Both the position numbers and the translations under genes were made by a program. From the NCBI GenBank assembly GCA_019136325.1, contig JAGVUJ010000031.1, positions 1 to 15,172 of the forward strand: 15,172 bases of DNA, read 5' to 3'. The notes beneath the pieces were generated by a model, which searched no databases, was not told the origin of the DNA, and was given only the letters and a program-made list of their open reading frames with translations. Positions 1-7,452 of the stretch are shown piece by piece. This DNA comes from Deltaproteobacteria bacterium (GTDB taxonomy: Bacteria > Desulfobacterota > Syntrophia > Syntrophales > Smithellaceae). Each line of letters begins with the position of its first letter. Position 1 is the first letter of the stretch.

Positions 1-45
1 ATAATCTTTTAAAAGCTCCTCTAAGATCTCTTCTCTAATCGCCAT
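1..45 (-). CDS. IS256-family transposase, N-terminal 15 codons only (runs off the window)
   Basis: Read on the minus strand, the window edge holds an ATG (43-45) followed by MAIREEILEELLKDY, which resembles the start of IS256/mutator-type DDE transposases. An AGGAGG-like ribosome binding site lies about 7 nt before the ATG. The rest of the gene is beyond position 1, so intactness cannot be judged. The family call rests on a short N-terminus plus the adjoining terminal-repeat-like DNA, so it is probable rather than certain. Confidence 0.6.
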   Translation of the reverse strand, partial: MAIREEILEELLKDY

Positions 46-113
46 CTGTAGTCCTCCTGTGATAAATGGTTTATACTATCTATAACCATTTACACAGAAT
101 TATCTACACGTCC
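1..113 (-). mobile_element. End of an IS256-type insertion sequence
   Basis: From the transposase start outward to about 113 lies AT-rich non-coding DNA ending in TTTACACAGAATTATCTACA (90-109), which has the look of an IS256-family terminal inverted repeat. Inside it an 8-bp inverted repeat, AAATGGTT (64-71) and AACCATTT (84-91), probably belongs to the element's promoter region. The sequence changes character at about 113-115, where an unrelated transposase reading frame starts in mid-gene. The other end and the target duplication are outside the window, so the exact boundary is inferred. Confidence 0.5.
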
Positions 114-114
114 T

Positions 115-186
115 AAAGTGGAAGCCGTGCGACTGCTGGAAGAAGGCAAGAAACCGGCGGCAGAAGTGGCCCGGGAACTGGGGGTA
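115..186 (+). pseudogene. Fragment of an IS3-type OrfA (helix-turn-helix)
   Basis: This frame encodes KVEAVRLLEEGKKPAAEVAR followed by ELGV. That is the typical first helix-turn-helix of IS3-family OrfA proteins, which usually begin a few residues earlier with an R-x-F-K motif. The N-terminus is cut off by the IS256-type end at about 113, and similarity stops after residue V at 186, before the recognition helix is complete. It is therefore a remnant of about 24 codons with no start, no catalytic OrfB and no function. It shows that at least two elements have landed just downstream of the tRNA gene. Confidence 0.6.
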
Positions 187-232
187 GTCCAACGTTTTTT
201 AAAAGAAAATGTGTTGATTTTATTGAATAAAT

Positions 233-330
233 TGGCGGAAGCGCATGGGAATCGAACCCACCTGGGACGGTTTTAGCGCCCCACACCGGATTTGAAGTCC
301 GGGAGGCCCACCAGTGACCTTGGCGCTTCC
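233..330 (-). tRNA. selC: tRNA-Sec (anticodon TCA)
   Basis: Selenocysteine tRNA, which reads UGA codons together with SelB. On the minus strand the gene starts GGAAGCGCC at 330 and ends GCGCTTCCG plus an encoded CCA at 233. This gives the 8-bp acceptor stem (GGAAGCGC/GCGCTTCC) peculiar to tRNA-Sec. The anticodon arm is CCGGACTTCAAATCCGG with anticodon TCA at 293-295. A long variable arm (GGGGCGC...GTCCC) and a T-loop containing GTTCGATTC are visible. At 98 nt it matches the unusual size of bacterial selC, and the layout closely parallels the E. coli gene. It lies downstream of moeA on the same strand and has its own promoter. Its presence implies that the host decodes UGA as Sec. Confidence 0.97.
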
Positions 331-337
331 GTGAATG

Positions 338-366
338 AATTTATCCGCAAAATGGCGAAGTGTCAA
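338..366 (-). promoter_or_regulatory. Sigma-70 type promoter of tRNA-Sec
   Basis: On the minus strand a perfect -35 TTGACA (361-366) is followed 17 nt later by TAAATT (338-343, four of six matches to TATAAT). The -10 ends 7 nt before the mature tRNA 5' end at 330, so transcription would begin almost exactly at the tRNA, leaving little or no 5' leader. This suggests selC is expressed independently of moeA. Confidence 0.6.
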
Positions 367-391
367 CAAGCAATAAGATATAATATGGATT

Positions 392-1618
392 TTATAGTTG
401 AAGAGACTCCGACCAGTATAAAGAGTCGTCCAGCAACTGAACCGTCACCGTCGATCCTTTTTTGATGTGGGTTTCATTTTCTCCCATAACAATGAGGCCG
501 TTGGCGGCGACCATCGATTTTAAAATTCCGGAACCCTGATCACCGGTTGTTGTCGCGATATATTGACCGTTTTCTCTTCTGACGACGGCGCGGATAAAAT
601 GCCGGAACCCGGCTTTCTTCTCGAATCCGTCCGTGCAGGTTGCGCTTATCGTCTGGCGGAAGATTTTTTTGTTTCCCAGCATTTTTAAAAGAGCGGGACG
701 CACAAACTGCTCAAAGGAAACCATCGCGGAAACGGGATTCCCCGGCAGGCCGAATAAAGGAACGCCTTCAATGGCGCCGAAAGCCAGCGGTTTACCCGGG
801 CGCATGGCGACCTGCCAGAAACGCATGGCGTTGCCGATTTCTCCCATGACGTTTTTCACGAAATCAAAATCGCCGACCGAAACGCCGCCGGAGGAAATGA
901 TCACATCGGCGTTCAGAGCGGTTTTGAATTTTTTCTGCAGATCGGATTTTTTATCCCTGGCAATTGCCAGCATGATCGGTGTCGCGCCGCATTCCAGTAC
1001 CTGAGCCGCCAGCGAATAACTGTTGCTGTTGACTATTTTCCCCGGGCCGGGGATGGTCTTGATATCAACCAGCTCGTCGCCGGTAGACATGATCGCCACG
1101 CGCGGTTTTTGATAAACGCGGACAGAGGCCTTGCCCAGAGCTGCCAGCATTCCGATATGCGCCGGACGCAGGACATCTCCCTTTTTGATAACCCGTTCTC
1201 CTTTGCGCACATCTTCACCGGCGTAACGGATGTGGTCACCTTTTTGTGCACGGATAAGAATCATGACGGTTTTCCCGTCTTTTTGGGCATCTTCCTGGCG
1301 GATGACGGTATCTGCTCCCTGTGGAATTACCGCGCCGGTCATGATGCGGGCGGCCTCTCCTTTATTGATTTTTTTCCGGGCGATTTTTCCCGCCGGGATG
1401 TCTTCAATGACTTTCAATACGCGCGGCGCGTTTTTAATATCAGCAAAGGACACGGCATAGCCGTCCATGGCGGAATTGGCGGCGGATGGAATATTGCGCG
1501 ACGCGTAAATATCTTCACCGATGACTCTGCCGCGAACGTCCAGAATATTGATTTTTTCCAGACCCAGCGGCCGGAAATTCACGAGAATCGTCTTGAGAGC
1601 TTTTTCTACAGAAATCAT
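392..1618 (-). CDS. moeA: Molybdopterin molybdotransferase MoeA
   Basis: MoeA inserts molybdate into adenylylated molybdopterin, the last step of basic molybdenum cofactor synthesis in the cytoplasm. At 408 aa it has the usual length (E. coli about 411). Visible hallmarks are SAMDGYA (Asp52) near the N-terminus, the MoCF-binding-like core with STGDEL and SSGGVSVGDFDFV, then PGKPLAFG and GLPGNPVSAMVSFEQFVRP, and a C-terminal beta-rich domain (MoeA domain IV). The ATG at 1616-1618 is preceded by GGAG about 8 nt upstream. The gene diverges from mfd and is followed on the same strand by tRNA-Sec. Both serve Sec- and Mo-containing formate dehydrogenases, which may explain the pairing, although no such enzyme is in the window. 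Confidence 0.95.
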   Translation of the reverse strand: MISVEKALKTILVNFRPLGLEKINILDVRGRVIGEDIYASRNIPSAANSAMDGYAVSFADIKNAPRVLKVIEDIPAGKIARKKINKGEAARIMTGAVIPQGADTVIRQEDAQKDGKTVMILIRAQKGDHIRYAGEDVRKGERVIKKGDVLRPAHIGMLAALGKASVRVYQKPRVAIMSTGDELVDIKTIPGPGKIVNSNSYSLAAQVLECGATPIMLAIARDKKSDLQKKFKTALNADVIISSGGVSVGDFDFVKNVMGEIGNAMRFWQVAMRPGKPLAFGAIEGVPLFGLPGNPVSAMVSFEQFVRPALLKMLGNKKIFRQTISATCTDGFEKKAGFRHFIRAVVRRENGQYIATTTGDQGSGILKSMVAANGLIVMGENETHIKKGSTVTVQLLDDSLYWSESLQL

Positions 1619-1648
1619 TTTTAAATCTCCATTTACTTGATTGACGGC

Positions 1649-1676
1649 AGTTTATCAGAGACGCCGCGGTTGTCAA
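1649..1676 (-). promoter_or_regulatory. Candidate promoter of moeA
   Basis: On the minus strand TTGACA (1671-1676) is followed after 16 nt by TAAACT (1649-1654, four of six matches to the -10 consensus). This places the likely start of transcription about 20-25 nt upstream of the moeA ATG. It is supported by the perfect -35 and the position only. Confidence 0.45.
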
Positions 1677-1732
1677 CAGATAATGGAAAGTCCCGGTAAT
1701 TCATGATGTTTTGCCGGGCAAAAAGTTTTCAA

Positions 1733-1761
1733 TTGAATTATCCCGGAAAGAAGACTACAAA
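1733..1761 (+). promoter_or_regulatory. Candidate promoter of the mfd cluster
   Basis: TTGAAT (1733-1738) and TACAAA (1756-1761) are separated by 17 nt, each matching four of six consensus bases. The -35 overlaps a perfect 10-bp palindrome, TTCAATTGAA (1728-1737). If used, the transcript would begin near 1768 and include the inverted repeat at 1775-1814 in its leader. Confidence 0.4.
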
Positions 1762-1774
1762 ACATTCCAGCTTA

Positions 1775-1814
1775 CCCATTCTGGATAAAGGAGACCTTCT
1801 TGTTCAGAATGGGT
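1775..1814 (+). repeat. 10-bp inverted repeat enclosing the mfd ribosome binding site
   Basis: ACCCATTCTG (1775-1784) is the exact reverse complement of CAGAATGGGT (1805-1814). The 20-nt loop contains AAAGGAGA (1787-1794), the only strong Shine-Dalgarno sequence before mfd. In RNA this would form a stable stem with the ribosome binding site in the loop and would pull it close to the start codon just after the stem. In DNA the same dyad could be an operator. Seen directly; the role is inferred. Confidence 0.6.
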
Positions 1815-1815
1815 T

Positions 1816-4800
1816 TTGGTGTTACTCAGATTTAAAGGAAAACCATTAGGACCAGTGCGGAAAATTATTGCCAGTAAAAAAGCGGACGAGATTGCATCCA
1901 TAAACAATCTGTTTCAGCAGATTGATGAAAATCGAAAAAAGATTCATGTCGGCGGACTTGCCGGGGCTTCCCGGTCTTTTCTGATCTCGCTTGTTTTTCA
2001 GCGCTTGAACAGGACCGTATTGATTGTTTGCCCGGAGGAAAAAGAGGCTGCGGCATTTGCACGCGATCTGTCGCTGTTTTTAGGCGAAGAATCTGTCTTT
2101 CATTATCCCTCGCTTGATTTTCTGACGATCGACATGTTCGCTCTCCAGCGCGAAGAAGAGTTGCTGCGTCTGGAAACGCTGGCCAATCTGCAAATCAGCC
2201 ATAAACTGATTATCGTTACATCGGCAAATGCCGTGATGCAGAAAGTGATGCCGGTTGACGCATTTGGCCAGACCATGCAAATCATTTCGGCGGGCGATAT
2301 AATCAACAGAGACGAATTCGGCGCACGGCTGATTTCGCAGGGGTATAAACGGGAAAGTCTGGTGGAGGAGAAAGGGGAATTCAGCATCCGCGGCAATATC
2401 ATTGACATCTTCCCCCCGACGGAGAAAAATCCACTGCGTCTGGAAATGCTGGGCGACGAAATAGAATCGGTCCGGACATTTAATCCTTCTTCTCAACGCT
2501 CGATCGGAACGTCATCGGCTTTTGTTTTGCCGCCGGCGGGCGAAATGATCATCGATCCGTCAACACTCGAACTGGCTGTGCGCAATATCCGGCGTCGCGC
2601 CGACGAACTTTCGCTTTCCCGTGAAATGCGCAATCGCCTGGTGGAGACGGTCAAAGATGGCCTGGCCGGTTCGATCAATCCCATATTTTTACCGCTGTTT
2701 TATGAATCATACGGAGCCGCAGGCGGTCTTTCCGGCAATACGTTATCCGGTCTTTTTGATTATCTTTCCGCCGATACACTGGTGGTGCTTGATGATCCGC
2801 TGGCCGTCCGTCAGGCGATGCAAAATGCGGAACTGACGATTGATAAATTACTTTTTAAAGCGAAAGGCGGCGGGAAATTTTATCTGGAAAAAGAAAACAC
2901 GTATTTCCAGCCGGAAGAGGTCACGGCCGGTCTGGAAAAATTCACGCAAATTTTTCTAACGGAGCTTGAACTGGAACCGGAGAGAACGGAGGCTTGGATT
3001 ATTTTTGAAACCCGACGTGATGCCTGCCCGGGTGAGCCGTTTGCCGGTGAAATCAAAGACGACGCTTCCCTGCGGCTGACCGCTGAAAAAATCAAATCGT
3101 GGCTTGCGCAGGGAATGCTGATCCTTTGCTTTTGCCCTATGCCGGAAGATGTCCAGCGCATGAGGCAACTGCTTCTCTCGTACGATTTGCCGGTGCAGAA
3201 CGTACCGGCAACGGATTCGGTTCTGGAAATGATTGGCCGCTGGGATGGTCACGCGCAATTAATGTTACGCGAGGGAGAGATTTCCACCGGTTTTGTCATT
3301 CCGGCTATGAAACTGGCTGTCTTGAGCGAAGAGGAAATCTTTGTCAAAAAAACGCCCCGGCGCCGGGTTCGACCGGTGCGCGAGGGTTATTTTATCAAGT
3401 CGTTCGGTGATCTGAAGGAAGGCGATTTTGTGGTGCACACCGACTTCGGCATCGGCCTTTACCGCGGTTTAAAAAAAATTTCCATTCGGAAAATCGAAAA
3501 CGATTTTCTGGTCATTGAATATCTGGACGGAGACAAGCTTTATATTCCGGTCAACTCGCTGGAAAAAATTCAGCGCTATCTGGGGCCGGATGGTTATGTG
3601 CCCAGGATCGACAGAATGGGCGGCGCGTCCTGGGAAACCGTCAAGGAAAAAGTCAAAAAATCGGTGCGGGAATATGCCGAAGAGCTGGTTGCCGTTTATG
3701 CCGCGCGTGAAGCACTGGAGCGCAAATCGTTTGCGCCGCCGGACCGTCTTTACGAGGAATTCTCTTCCACGTTTGAATTTGAAGAAACGTCGGATCAGAT
3801 TAAGGCCATTGAAGATATTAATCTGGATATGGATGATTGCAGGCCGATGGACCGGTTGGTTTGCGGCGATGCCGGATTCGGAAAAACGGAAGTCGCGATC
3901 CGGTCGGCTTTTCGCGCCGTCATGGACGGCAAACAGGTTGCCGTTCTGGTGCCAACGACCATTCTCGCGGAACAGCACTACCGGACTTTTTCCCGGCGTT
4001 TCAGGAATTTTCCGGTGCGCGTGGAGGTGTTGAATCGTTTTAAAAAGGCCGCCGAACAAAAACAAATCGTGGAAGAACTGAAAAATCAAAAAGTGGATAT
4101 TATTGTGGGAACACACCGCCTTTTGCAGAAGGATGTCGAATTTAAAAATTTGGGGCTGGTGATCATTGATGAAGAGCAGCGATTCGGCGTAGCGCACAAG
4201 GAAAAATTGAAAAAGATGCGCACGCTCGTTGATGTACTCACGCTTTCGGCGACGCCGATTCCTCGAACGCTGCATCTGTCGCTGGTCGGCATCCGGGATT
4301 TATCCATCATCAACACGCCGCCCCAGGACCGGTTGTCCATCAAGACTTTCGTGCTGGAATTCGACGAAGACGCCATCAAAGCGGCCATCGAGAAAGAACT
4401 GGCGCGTCAGGGACAGATATTTTTTGTTCACGATCGAGTGCGTTCGATCTATTCCATCGCCCGGCTGGTGCAGCGTCTTGTGCCGCAGGCGAGAGTCGGC
4501 GTTGTGCACGGACAGATGAAGGCGGCGGACATTGAAAAAGCGATGACGGGTTTCATCCGTCAGGAATGCGATGTGCTGGTTTGCACCACCATTATCGGTT
4601 CCGGTCTCGATATTCCCTCCGCCAATACGATCATCATCAATCGCGCGGAAAAATTCGGTCTGGCGCAGTTATACCAGATTCGGGGCAGGGTAGGACGCTC
4701 CAATCAGGAAGCCTTTGCGTATCTTTTATTGCCCAGGGGCGCGATGCTTTCCCGCGAAGCGATGAAACGGCTGCAGGTGATCAAGGAATTTGCCGAACCG

Positions 4801-5406
4801 GGATCAGGTTTTCGCATTGCCTACAATGATCTGGAAATACGCGGAGGAGGAAATCTCCTGGGCATTTCCCAGTCCGGTCACGTTTCCGCAGTCGGTTATG
4901 AACTTTACACCGAGCTAATGGAAAAAACCATTCGGGAAATCAAGGGAGAAAGCCTTGACGAAGAGGACCTGATGCCGGAAATTCAATTGGGAATTTCCGC
5001 TTTTATTCCCGAGGATTATGTCCGCGATGTTCACCAGAGGCTTGTTTTATACAAGAGAATATCTTTGGCTGCCCATGACGGAGAAATCGAACAAATCAAA
5101 AATGAACTTCAAGACTGCTATGGAGAGCCCCCTCCTTTTGCGTATAATCTGCTCCAGGTCATCAGCATCAGAAACTGTCTGAAACCGTTAAAGGGAAAAA
5201 AGATGGGCTATGACGGCAAATATATGTATGTTTTTTTCCGGGAGAATTCTCCGGTTGATCCGGCCCGGATTGTCAATCTTTATCGCAAGAAAATTAAGGA
5301 ATTGCGTTTTACGCCGGATTATAAGCTGTACGTTCCGATGCCCGCTCTTCCCGAAAAAGAAATACTGCCCCAGGCCTATGCATTATTAAAGATGCTTGCC
5401 CAATAA
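1816..5406 (+). CDS. mfd: Transcription-repair coupling factor Mfd
   Basis: Mfd is an ATP-driven DNA translocase that displaces RNA polymerase stalled at lesions and recruits UvrA for excision repair. The 1196-aa product is close to the family size (E. coli 1148). In order it shows a UvrB-like N-terminal module (about residues 40-400), the RNA-polymerase-interacting CarD-like domain starting near 536 (DFVVHTDFGIGLYRG), RecG-like helicase lobes with Walker A GDAGFGKTE (684-692), DEEQ (785-788), the SATPIPRTL motif and GRVGR near 956, then the TRCF C-terminal domain. The start is unsettled. The first in-frame start codon is TTG 1816, with GTG 1819 next and GTG 1855 as an alternative, and no in-frame ATG exists nearby. 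The strong ribosome site at 1787-1794 is about 21 nt from TTG 1816, with an inverted repeat between. Confidence 0.96.
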   Translation: MVLLRFKGKPLGPVRKIIASKKADEIASINNLFQQIDENRKKIHVGGLAGASRSFLISLVFQRLNRTVLIVCPEEKEAAAFARDLSLFLGEESVFHYPSLDFLTIDMFALQREEELLRLETLANLQISHKLIIVTSANAVMQKVMPVDAFGQTMQIISAGDIINRDEFGARLISQGYKRESLVEEKGEFSIRGNIIDIFPPTEKNPLRLEMLGDEIESVRTFNPSSQRSIGTSSAFVLPPAGEMIIDPSTLELAVRNIRRRADELSLSREMRNRLVETVKDGLAGSINPIFLPLFYESYGAAGGLSGNTLSGLFDYLSADTLVVLDDPLAVRQAMQNAELTIDKLLFKAKGGGKFYLEKENTYFQPEEVTAGLEKFTQIFLTELELEPERTEAWIIFETRRDACPGEPFAGEIKDDASLRLTAEKIKSWLAQGMLILCFCPMPEDVQRMRQLLLSYDLPVQNVPATDSVLEMIGRWDGHAQLMLREGEISTGFVIPAMKLAVLSEEEIFVKKTPRRRVRPVREGYFIKSFGDLKEGDFVVHTDFGIGLYRGLKKISIRKIENDFLVIEYLDGDKLYIPVNSLEKIQRYLGPDGYVPRIDRMGGASWETVKEKVKKSVREYAEELVAVYAAREALERKSFAPPDRLYEEFSSTFEFEETSDQIKAIEDINLDMDDCRPMDRLVCGDAGFGKTEVAIRSAFRAVMDGKQVAVLVPTTILAEQHYRTFSRRFRNFPVRVEVLNRFKKAAEQKQIVEELKNQKVDIIVGTHRLLQKDVEFKNLGLVIIDEEQRFGVAHKEKLKKMRTLVDVLTLSATPIPRTLHLSLVGIRDLSIINTPPQDRLSIKTFVLEFDEDAIKAAIEKELARQGQIFFVHDRVRSIYSIARLVQRLVPQARVGVVHGQMKAADIEKAMTGFIRQECDVLVCTTIIGSGLDIPSANTIIINRAEKFGLAQLYQIRGRVGRSNQEAFAYLLLPRGAMLSREAMKRLQVIKEFAEPGSGFRIAYNDLEIRGGGNLLGISQSGHVSAVGYELYTELMEKTIREIKGESLDEEDLMPEIQLGISAFIPEDYVRDVHQRLVLYKRISLAAHDGEIEQIKNELQDCYGEPPPFAYNLLQVISIRNCLKPLKGKKMGYDGKYMYVFFRENSPVDPARIVNLYRKKIKELRFTPDYKLYVPMPALPEKEILPQAYALLKMLAQ

Positions 5407-5432
5407 ACGCAAGCAGGGTATAAGAAAAAGAT

Positions 5433-6446
5433 ATGATTCCAGCGAGACAACGTTCAGCCTTTTTTTCTATCGCCGTAAAATCCGGAAGAGGGCGTTTGCT
5501 GCGCCGTTGCGGCATGGCCTGTTTGTTTTTTTGCGGTTTGATTGTTGCCTGCGATAAGATCAACAACTTTTCCCGTCCGCACGTTGCAACGGTCAACGGT
5601 TCTAAAATTTATCTTGATGACTATCAGGCTCTTCTGGGAAAAAAAATGCAAATGGTATCCGAAGATCTCTTGAGTCAGCCCGGTTATATGCAACGATTTG
5701 AAGAGGAAGTTCTGGACGGTATGATTGCCGAGAAAATCATGGAGTTGCGCGCTGCGGAATTGAATATATCGGTCAGCAACGCTGAACTGGAAGAAAAGAT
5801 AAAAGAAATAAGACGGGACTACGGAGAAGATTTTACCGGTTTGTTTGCTCAGGAAAACATCAACTATGATCAATGGAAAGAAAAATTTAAAAAGGAAATT
5901 CTTTTACAGAAGCTTATCTCTGCCGATGTGAATTCCAAAATTAAAATTTCCGAAGCTGAAATCAAGGATTATTTCGAAAAACATCGTCACACCTTTAAAA
6001 GTGATTTAAGCGTCAGGGTATCGCAAATCGTGGTTCGGGATATGTCGACAGCCGAGCGGGCTCTGGAAAGGCTTCGGTTCGGCGAAGAATTTGCCAAAGT
6101 GGCATCGGACGTTTCTATCAGTCCGGAAGCCGGCAAAGGCGGAGATCTGGGATTTATTACCCGGTGGATGATGCCGGAACCGCTCGATAAAACGATTTTC
6201 GAAATACCGGTTAATCAAATCAGTCCGATTGTGCAGAGTTCTTACGGATTTCACATTTTCAAAGTTATGGAAATTCATCCGGCGAGAGAAAAAAGCCTGT
6301 CGGACGTTAGAGAGGATATCATTGCCGACATTCGTTTGCAGAAAGAAGAATCCGCTTTTGCAGAATGGCTGGATGCATTGAAGAAGAAAGCCGTTATTAA
6401 AAAAGAAACCAATGTGAAAATCAAAAGACCTTATCAGAAAAAATAA
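5433..6446 (+). CDS. Parvulin-type peptidyl-prolyl isomerase, predicted lipoprotein
   Basis: Periplasmic foldase that would speed proline cis-trans isomerisation and chaperone exported proteins. The N-terminus carries a lipobox (LIVAC, Cys40), so the mature protein is probably a membrane-anchored lipoprotein beginning C-D. A SurA_N-like helical chaperone region (about residues 50-185) is followed by a PpiC/rotamase domain (about 190-285) with VSQIVVRD, GGDLGFI and YGFHIFKV. The annotated ATG at 5433 gives an over-long signal sequence and has a weak ribosome site. TTG at codon 22, preceded by GGAAGAGGG, would give a normal short lipoprotein signal (LLRRCGMACLFFCGLIVAC). The gene starts 26 nt after mfd and ends 17 nt before a second parvulin gene, so co-transcription is likely. 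It resembles PrsA/SurA-type proteins; the exact orthology is not assigned. Confidence 0.88.
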   Translation: MIPARQRSAFFSIAVKSGRGRLLRRCGMACLFFCGLIVACDKINNFSRPHVATVNGSKIYLDDYQALLGKKMQMVSEDLLSQPGYMQRFEEEVLDGMIAEKIMELRAAELNISVSNAELEEKIKEIRRDYGEDFTGLFAQENINYDQWKEKFKKEILLQKLISADVNSKIKISEAEIKDYFEKHRHTFKSDLSVRVSQIVVRDMSTAERALERLRFGEEFAKVASDVSISPEAGKGGDLGFITRWMMPEPLDKTIFEIPVNQISPIVQSSYGFHIFKVMEIHPAREKSLSDVREDIIADIRLQKEESAFAEWLDALKKKAVIKKETNVKIKRPYQKK

Positions 6447-6463
6447 AACAGGGAGGACGCGTT

Positions 6464-7438
6464 GTGAGGTTTTACAAAAAAATCATTATGATTTTGTTAA
6501 GCATGGCTCTGCTGTGTCCGTTGGCGTATGCCGAAGTCGTGGATAAAATTATCGCTGTGGTCAATGATGAGGTGATAACCCTTTATGAATTGAATACGGC
6601 CTTTGAACCTTACCGGATGAACATCGAAAATACTTACAAAGGTACTGACAAGGACAAATTAATCGTCCAGGCGAAAGAAGAGTTTTTTCAACGGCTGATT
6701 GATAATATGCTGATTGAACAGGAAGCGAAAAAAACCGGCGTCAGCGCAACGGTCAGGGAAGAAGAGGTTATGAGTGTCCTGCAGGATATGTTGACAAAAC
6801 AGAATTTGACGATGCAGGAATTTTTAAAAAACCTTGCCCGGGAAGGCGGTTCGATCGAAACCGTAAAAAAAGAAATAAGATCGCAAATGATCCGCATGCG
6901 TTTATTAAGGCGGGAAGTCAAAGATAAAATCATTGTCACGGACGAGGAGATCGGGGAATATTACAATAAACATCGTGATGAATACGAAGGCGGAGAAAGT
7001 GTCAGAATGAAGCAGATTTTTCTCGTGTTGCCTGCAAACGCGGACAGTCACGCAAAAACGAAAATAAAAAAGGAAGCGGTGCTGTTGCGTGAGCGCATCA
7101 TCAAGGGAGAATCTTTTGATGGACTGGCCGCCAAATACTCGCAGGGACCGGCAGCGGCAGTCGGTGGTGATGTCGGTTTTATCGAGAAAGGAACAATCAT
7201 TCCGGAAGTTGAAAAGATTGCATTCAATCTGCCTCTGAATCAGGTGAGCGAAGTCATTGAATCCGGCAAGGGGTTTCATATTGTCAAAGTGGTGGATAAA
7301 AAAGGAGGGGGATTGAAGCCGGTTGCCGTGGTGCGGGAAGAAATCAAGGCGAAAATTGAAGATGAAAAAATGGATGTAAAATTCGGGGAATGGATGGAGT
7401 CCCTTCGCTCGAAATCACACGTTGACATCAAATATTAG
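6464..7438 (+). CDS. SurA-like periplasmic chaperone / peptidyl-prolyl isomerase
   Basis: Probable periplasmic chaperone for outer-membrane proteins. Translation starts at GTG 6464, six nt after a strong GGGAGGA (6451-6457). The 324-aa product has a classic Sec signal peptide with predicted cleavage after AYA (residue 23). The mature protein then begins EVVDKIIAVVNDEVITLYEL, the hallmark opening of SurA. A helical N-domain follows (about 30-165), then one PpiC/parvulin domain (about 175-280, with VRMKQIFLVL, GGDVGFIEKG, GFHIVKVVDK) and a short C-terminal helix. E. coli SurA has two parvulin domains and about 430 aa; this shorter single-domain form is common outside gammaproteobacteria. It ends 14 nt before uvrA. 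Confidence 0.9.
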   Translation: MRFYKKIIMILLSMALLCPLAYAEVVDKIIAVVNDEVITLYELNTAFEPYRMNIENTYKGTDKDKLIVQAKEEFFQRLIDNMLIEQEAKKTGVSATVREEEVMSVLQDMLTKQNLTMQEFLKNLAREGGSIETVKKEIRSQMIRMRLLRREVKDKIIVTDEEIGEYYNKHRDEYEGGESVRMKQIFLVLPANADSHAKTKIKKEAVLLRERIIKGESFDGLAAKYSQGPAAAVGGDVGFIEKGTIIPEVEKIAFNLPLNQVSEVIESGKGFHIVKVVDKKGGGLKPVAVVREEIKAKIEDEKMDVKFGEWMESLRSKSHVDIKY

Positions 7439-7452
7439 CACAGAAGTAAATC

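Noticed and set aside
1809..1835. ATG 1809 as the mfd start
   Set aside because: It is in a different frame and reaches a stop codon after eight codons.
3469..4275. Long minus-strand open frame (268 codons) inside mfd
   Set aside because: It is antisense to the translocase domain, rich in Phe/Arg/His as typical shadow translation, with no family features.
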